Part shown: positions 58,712 to 64,000 of the stretch, piece after piece
Numbering within the stretch: the first letter of the stretch is position 1
Layout: the number at the start of each line of letters is the position of its first letter
Assembly (NCBI GenBank): GCA_003550325.1
Contig: QKWP01000143.1
Location: 80,617 to 144,616 of the forward strand
Length of the DNA: 64,000 nucleotides
Direction of reading: 5' to 3'
Source: Gigaspora rosea
Lineage: Eukaryota; Glomeromycota; Glomeromycetes; Diversisporales; Gigasporaceae
Notes under the pieces: generated by a model
Told to the model about the DNA's origin: nothing
The model's database searches: none
The model's input: the letters and a program-made list of their open reading frames with translations, nothing else
Position numbers and translations under genes: made by a program

Positions 58712-59366
58712 CCCTAAATTTGTAATGTATAAAAATTTAAGTACATATATCCAGCAGAAGTTTGATTATTTTTTGCATCTTTTTTGTATTTAATTTTCCA
58801 CTCAACTGTTAGTTTTGGAAATTCAGATCTTTTTTTACTGTTACTAGTACTTCTTTTCTCGGCTTGTATATCAAATAGTAAGATAAATGTTTGTTGACCA
58901 TTGTCAAAAAATTTACGTCCCCAATTCTAATTATCAAATATATTAGCTAATTGCATGTAAGCATCTAGCCTGTGAAAAAAGCATTTGTAACACCCATTTT
59001 TTCGATTGAAATAATGAATATAACCTTGGAAAACTTCAAAGAATAAACTTTCTAGACAGGGAAATGAAAGAGTTTGTTTTTCTGATTGCGTAAAATGCCC
59101 CTTAAGTTTACTACTGATAATATAAATAAGATCCTTCTTAAATTGGTTAACTGCTTCTAATAGTAGTACCTATAATCCTTCATGACGAACATTGTACTTT
59201 TGTACAATACTTTGGTGACAATTAAGACCTCTTTTTGTTTTATATTTTACTTTACAAATTTCACATTCAAACTCTTGTTGTAAAGTATAGTTTGAAATTA
59301 AAACTATTGGCTCAACGGAAATATACAAGTGAGAACACGAATTATTATTTGCCAGAGTAAATCTAT
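58712..59366 (-). pseudogene. Broken C2H2-finger protein gene, convergent with the split family gene
   Basis: The minus strand reads FECEICKVKYKTKRGLNCHQ (finger with both Cys and the first His; the second His is lost), then AVNQFKKDLIYIISSKLKGH, QTLSFPCLESLFFEVFQGYI, CYKCFFHRLDAYMQLANIFD and FPKLTVEWKIKYKKDAKNNQ. An acceptor-like TTTAATATAG precedes the exon at about 59,366, so an upstream exon is missing. Two in-frame stops (near 59,170 and 58,928) make it a pseudogene. I know this arrangement from multi-copy C2H2 proteins of arbuscular mycorrhizal fungi, without a known role. DNA binding is inferred from the finger. Confidence 0.65.
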
Positions 59367-59436
59367 ATTAAATAAAAAATAAATTAATTTAATATTATAT
59401 GTTGTATAATATTCTATAAAGCTCATTTTTACTTAA

Positions 59437-59779
59437 TTGACAATTCACGATAGAAGGAGAATTTTAACTGGAGAGATTTTTATAATAAAACATAATAAAA
59501 TATGTTAATACAGGAATCATGATTCCTATAGTTTATAAAATTTTTTGAATTTTAATTGCTTGTAACTTTTTATTTATCTAACTAATTTTGCCGATCTAGC
59601 TATTATTAGAATCACAAAAACTAGCTCTACAACTTTTATTAGAAGTCTACAAGATGTTAACTTAATAAAAAATTAACTTTACATAGTCAAGAATGCTGAT
59701 TTTTGTATTTTATATGTAATTTATATTAAGTGTTATGTATTTTATTAATACAAATTCTCCTTCTTTCACGAATTGTCAA
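59437..59779. mobile_element. MITE (343 bp) flanked by TTAA
   Basis: The inverted ends TTGACAATTCACGATAGAAG and TTGACAATTCGTGAAAGAAG continue for another nine bases (GAGAATTTK). TTAA lies on both sides, which could be a piggyBac-type duplication or just part of a longer inverted repeat. The interior carries a diverged copy of the repeat at 30,147-30,535 (GCCGATCT, then AGCTCTACAACTTTTATTAG). No coding region; the minus-strand frame at 59,780-60,007 is unrelated and shows no family. Confidence 0.75.
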
Positions 59780-59994
59780 TTAACTAAATCTCAAAATAGA
59801 GCAATTGGTTTTGAGGACAGGCAATTGGTTTGACGCGTTTGTATATATATAAAATTTTCGTTCTGTAAATCGCTTGAAATAAAAAAAAAAGATCAGATGA
59901 TAACTAATTTTGGGTATAAAATGATCAGCCAATATATAATTTAGGGTACAAAAAAAAGGTCCAATTCCAAAAATCGGAGCATATGGTGATTTTA

Positions 59995-60112
59995 TATAGT
60001 CAGGCAATCATTTTCAACGATATCTCGCTATCCACTGGGCCGATTTGAATGATCTAACCACTGTTAGATGCGTCGCGACGAGCTCTAAAACTTTCAATTA
60101 GTGGGCATGTAT
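59995..60112 (-). repeat. Inverted copy of the 30,147-30,535 repeat
   Basis: On the minus strand it reads CCCACTAATTGAAAGTTTTA, GACGCATCTAACAGTGGTTA and GATCATTCAAATCGGCCCAG, closely matching both tandem units at 30.1-30.5 kb. It stops abruptly at TGGGCATGTATTG where the foldback arm begins. Confidence 0.85.
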
Positions 60113-60387
60113 TGTCAGCAATTGTATTGTCAGCAAATCTTATTGTCGACGAATTGTATTGTCGGTAGAATAAGCTTGTCGGTATATTCTATTTTCGGTA
60201 AAATGAGCTTGTCGGTAAGTTGATTTTGTCGGTAAATGTAACTGTCAGTGAAGCGTGTGTGGTAAAATCAACTTGTCAGTGAAAAGGAACTTGTCGGTAA
60301 ATCAAGGTAAAAAAAGCTTGTTGGTAAAATGATTGTCAGTGTAGGTTGATGTTTGTGAAGTGATTGTCGGCTATTTGATTGCCACCC
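60113..60387 (+). mobile_element. Single-arm foldback element of the TTGTCGGTG family, copy 3
   Basis: About fifteen words of the type TTGTCGGTAAAAT or TTGTCAGTGAA all point the same way, unlike the two opposed arms of 20,014-20,330. The right end GATTTGATTGCCACCC-like (TGATTGCCACCC) matches, inverted, the left end GGGTGGCAATCA of that element. This is one expanded arm that has lost its partner; it abuts the repeat to its left. Confidence 0.75.
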
Positions 60388-61129
60388 GTTACTACATGTA
60401 TTTAGTTTCATTTTATTCGCGTTCGCATTTTTAACATTAATTAGCTCCTGTATTTAATTCATAAATATTACTTATTTATAAAGATAATTTAATATGTAAT
60501 TATAAAGATATTGAAACTAATTATTTATTTTTAATCAACTAATTAATTTCATTTTAAATTTAATTAGCAAGTACTGATGTAAACATTAATCTAAGAACTT
60601 AAATAAGGTATTCAATTATTTACATTAATTCAGTGTGTTATATAAGTATTTAATCAAATCATTCCGTTCATAATATATATTATTTATAATTTGATTTTAT
60701 TTATTTTAAGTGAATATAAAAATATACAAATTTGACAATAATAATCTTAATTTCTAAATTATAAAACATGTACATTGCTGTATCAATTTTATCTGTTTTT
60801 CATTGGTCATATCTTTTAATTATATTATTTATTGCACAATGTTATAAATGACAATTACTAATGAATTAATCATTAAGCAATAGTGGCAATAAGGCTATTT
60901 ATAATTGCACAAAAGGATTCAATTTAAAACTTAAAGATAGTTTATACTTAAATGTGTTGATGATACTAGTTTATTTTAAATCTAAATTACTCGAATTTCT
61001 ACAATATTAATCGAGTTACTAATATATTCTGAAAATTTTTTCGATTCAGATATCATACTAATATACATATCATGTTAATGTATTTGTTTATTCGGGTTCT
61101 GGCTTAATTTTAGTTAGCTTCCAAAAAAT
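60388..61129. other. Gene-free AT-rich stretch
   Basis: No recognisable protein or repeat; runs of TTAATTA and similar words only. Confidence 0.5.
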
Positions 61130-63245
61130 TGTTTTTTGATATCATTATCTCTCCCTGTTCTATTTCATCTAACAATCGAGAGATTATTTCAATAATTTCT
61201 GTTGCAGTAGGTCATTTATCAAAATTTTTATCCAAAAATATCGTAGCTAATTTAATATAGTAATCAGGCACTAAACATTTAGATATTGATCCATTTATAA
61301 TTCTTGTTACAAGATATTCTTCAAATGAATTCATCATCTCTGTCATGATAATTCCAAGACCGTAAATATCGAATGCTTTAGTGTTCGATTGACCAACTAA
61401 TACCTCAGGTGCTATATATGAAAGAATATCACAAATATTTCCTTCTTTTTCATTTTTAGAAAATCTAACATGCAAAGCATCTCCTTGCAAAATATTCACG
61501 CTGCGTAAATCTCTGTGAACGAGTTCTTGCGCATGAATCGACTTAAGATCAATAGCTATTCCGTTCAAAATATTCAATTTATCCTTTCATTCAATTGTCT
61601 GGATTTAGCAATTTACTAGCATAGTCCACTAATCTATCCAAAAAAACTCTTCAATATGGCAAAATAAAATATCTTCTGTTTCCACGTTTCTTATTCCTAT
61701 TTTCTCAGCTACTTGTACTCGAGATAAATCATTGTCTAAATTATAGTCTAACGTTTCCTGGTAGATCTCAAACTTGGATATTTGTAAACTAGTAGGTTTC
61801 CGGCAAAGCATAGTTTACTTCTTGACTGTTTTTCGGGTCTTCAATTTCGGCTAGATATTCTTTAAATGATGATTTTTCATATAATCAATTTTATTAGTTG
61901 ACTAGATATAGTAACAACTATTTTTAAAGAATACACACGACTTTAAATAATCTGACAAGACGAGGATAAAAGAATGTACTTGTTCATTCGGTTTTTTTCA
62001 GCAGCTTTTTCTTGTTTAATTTCTAATTTTTCAATTCAACTTCACAATTGTTATGACAAGGTTTTCCTTTTCGATTATAGATCTTAAATCCATTTTGATA
62101 TGATCATTCTTTGCTTAAAGGATTAACAAAATCAAATTCTGATATCCTCTTAAGTTCACGATTGATATGATCGGGTGATTTATTAGTTTTCAAAAAGCTT
62201 CTATATTTCGTGAACCAATAAATTGCACTCTGAATATNGTTTAATTTCTAATTTTTCAATTCAACTTCACAATTGTTATGACAAGGTTTTCATTTTCGAT
62301 TATAGAACTTCAATCCATCTTGATATGATCATTCTTTGCTTAAAGGATTAACAAAATCAGATTTCGAAGTTCCTCCTCATTTCAAAGCTTCTCTTAAAAT
62401 GATTTGAGCTGAACAAATTATATTCTTTACTTCCAACTCAATAAGTTGGCTGGTCTTTTTTGAAGGATGAATTTTAGTGTCAAAAAGTATTTCTGAGGCG
62501 TAAATATTGCCAATTTCGCTGTGAAACTTCTACAAGATTTTGTCGTAACAAACTTTTTGGTGCAATCTTCATGACTATAATATAATTACTATGATCATGT
62601 CTTGACACCCCATAACAATTCAAATATGTAAGATTCACGTAAACAATTTTGCAGTAATTCTTCAATTCCTGGATAAATTCTTGCACACTTCGTTTGAACT
62701 ATGAATCACTTTAAGCGCATCATCCCTCATGTATAATAAATTATATCAAACAAACGTGCACCATATATAGTTGTAAATCCTCCATTCCTAATTCCTTGAT
62801 ACCTTTGAACTCTTTATAATCAATCCAAGATATTTTAAATATCTCATAGTCTAATATCCTCTTAAGTTCACGATTGATATGATCGGGTGATTTATTAGTT
62901 TTCAAAAAGCTTCTATATTTCGTGAACCAATAAATTGCACTCTGAATATCTCTCTTTGGACCGATTCCGTTTCGATAACAGTCAGTAACATTATTTATTG
63001 CTGCCTTAGAAACCATATTAGTAGGTTTTTTTATAGTATTCAAATGCTTTATTATAATCTTGATTAATCTCATCTCCATTATTCAAATGATTTCTGGTAA
63101 CTTATTTCTACTCAATTCCAAATTTATAACAAGTACAAAAATTAGTCATCGAACCCGAATTTCCTAACTCAGCTGCTCACATATAATATCCAAAAGCCTT
63201 CCATTCGTCTTTCTTAACTTCAAAACCATGTTCATAATTGTAACC
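61130..63245 (-). pseudogene. Broken protein kinase gene (tyrosine-kinase-like) with N-terminal Sel1 repeats
   Basis: Reading leftward: Sel1 text at 63,080-63,245 (GYNYEHGFEVKKDEWKAFGYY) and 62,860-63,000 (CYRNGIGPKRDIQSAIYWF); the kinase start DYKEFKGIKELG at about 62,795, whose Gly loop (NGGFTTIYGA) needs a one-base shift; N-lobe text QEFIQELKNYCKI and NYIIVMKIAP (62,480-62,686); then about 900 bp of other and duplicated sequence; then the C-lobe (61,212-61,577) with LNGIAIDLKSIHAQELVHRD, RSVNILQ, SYIAPEVLVG and FDIYGLGIIMTEM. The DFG segment is deleted (HVRFSKNEKEG runs straight on), and a TGA precedes PTATEIIEIISRLL. Sel1-kinase proteins are a large family in these fungi, presumably signalling. 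This copy cannot be active. Confidence 0.8.
62013..62361 (-). repeat. Duplicated blocks around a single N inside the kinase gene
   Basis: Block A is present twice (62,013-62,134 and 62,240-62,361), with about five differences. Block B (62,139-62,237) is repeated almost exactly at 62,852-62,948. A lone N sits at 62,238 exactly where B ends and the second A begins. Either a local duplication or an assembly join of overlapping or allelic contigs. Confidence 0.85.
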
Positions 63246-63332
63246 AAATAACTATTTAATAAAACAAAAAACTGATAAGTGTGAAGTTGAAAAATTGCAA
63301 TTATAAACTTGTAAAATTCTAGTGATCACTAT

Positions 63333-63380
63333 CAGGGGAGTGCACTAACAAAGTTGTTAGGTTCCTTTTTTTTTTTTTTT
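63333..63380 (+). mobile_element. hAT-like terminal repeat, single end
   Basis: CAGGGGAGTGCACTAACAAA followed by GTTGTTAGGTTCC has the look of a hAT element end, but the inverted partner is not found before the window closes. Confidence 0.35.
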
Positions 63381-63633
63381 TAAGGAAAAAATTCATGCTC
63401 CAAATAAAATACAAACTTTAATTGCCATGAGCGTAACGGAGGAATTTTATGTTTGGCCAAAGTGATACAAAGGTTACAATAATTTTTGTTTTTGATTAAT
63501 TGACATATATAATCTATCAAAAGTGTTATTTTTAAACCTATTCATGTCTAACTGAGTGCGAATTTGTATTTTAGCGTAACAACTAGCAATGTACATATGG
63601 CGGAAAGCAAACATGGCGTCGAAACGAACCTAC

Positions 63634-63770
63634 CCGAAACTAGTTTCGGAAGGGTTCTAATCCGAAACTAGTTTCGGATTTTTTAAAAAAAAAAAAAAAA
63701 ACGAAACCCGAAACCCCGAAACTATAATCCGAAACCCAAACCTATAATCCGAAACTCAAAAATATAATAT
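63634..63770. repeat. Palindromic CCGAAAC minisatellite
   Basis: The 16-bp perfect palindrome CCGAAACTAGTTTCGG occurs at 63,634-63,649 and 63,662-63,677. It is followed, after a run of A, by tandem CCGAAACCC words and then by CTATAATCCGAAAC units of about 14-16 bp. Related inverted words (TCGGTTTGTTCGGG) appear at 63,895-63,909, so an inverted-repeat element of about 280 bp is possible. The rest to 64,000 holds no gene. Confidence 0.7.
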
Positions 63771-64000
63771 TGAAGCCTTTAAAACTTATTATAAAGTTGA
63801 TTTATTTTTAATGAATCCAAAATATAAAATTATTTTTGAATAAATTATAACATTATAAAGATCATTTTTTTTAATTATGTTTTTTTTCACTGCCTCGGTT
63901 TGTTCGGGTTTTTTTTAAAGCTGATCAACTTTATTTTTAAAATCATAACGTTATTACAATTGATTTCAAAATTCTAGGGCGATAGAAAAAATTTGCCAAT

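Overview
The window looks like nuclear DNA of an arbuscular mycorrhizal fungus (Glomeromycotina). I infer this from the very AT-rich background, short introns, fragments of Sel1-repeat proteins and of a tyrosine-kinase-like protein kinase, BED-finger hAT elements, and pieces of a gene family whose wording I know from these fungi. No database was searched. Most of the 64 kb is repeats and decayed mobile elements. Only two full-length genes can be supported: a two-domain aspartic-protease-like gene (22,840-26,996) and a hAT transposase (38,643-41,123).

Left third (1-22.8 kb). The window opens inside the 3' end of a transposase-like gene (1-405). Next comes an 80-codon minus-strand fragment of a bacterial DNA gyrase/topoisomerase IV B subunit (543-782), the most surprising item here. 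It is followed by A-rich filler with an assembly gap, a minisatellite field with a higher-order repeat (2.7-6.5 kb), a broken Sel1 gene (4.8-5.8 kb), and about 16 kb of AT-rich DNA without genes. That stretch holds a duplicated 0.75-1.06 kb repeat and a series of short inverted-repeat elements. Several are delimited to the base by target-site duplications: hAT-type (8 bp), Mutator-type foldback (9 bp), Harbinger-type (TTA) and mariner-type (TA).

Middle (22.8-44.3 kb). The protease-like gene has seven exons, a Gly-rich stretch broken by a gap, and a Ser/Thr/Pro-rich tail. Copies of that tail repeat continue past the stop and are split by a 1.7 kb inserted element that itself contains a large inverted repeat. 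Then come a BED-finger remnant, a Sel1 fragment, and a decayed minus-strand LINE (32.1-44.2 kb) with ORF1, endonuclease, reverse transcriptase and RNase H. A 4,643-bp hAT element sits inside the LINE endonuclease, flanked by perfect 8-bp duplications, and its four-exon transposase reads open throughout.

Right third (44.3-64 kb). A broken member of an expanded, unrecognised gene family (45.2-57.5 kb) is split by a Ty3/gypsy-type LTR retrotransposon (47,116-56,872). Downstream lie a convergent broken C2H2-finger gene, several repeats that recur elsewhere in the window, a decayed kinase gene with Sel1 repeats (61.1-63.2 kb) containing a suspicious duplicated block around a single N, and a terminal palindromic minisatellite.

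The genes here do not form a pathway. The window is best read as layers: host gene families decaying, LINE and LTR elements landing in them, and DNA elements landing in those.
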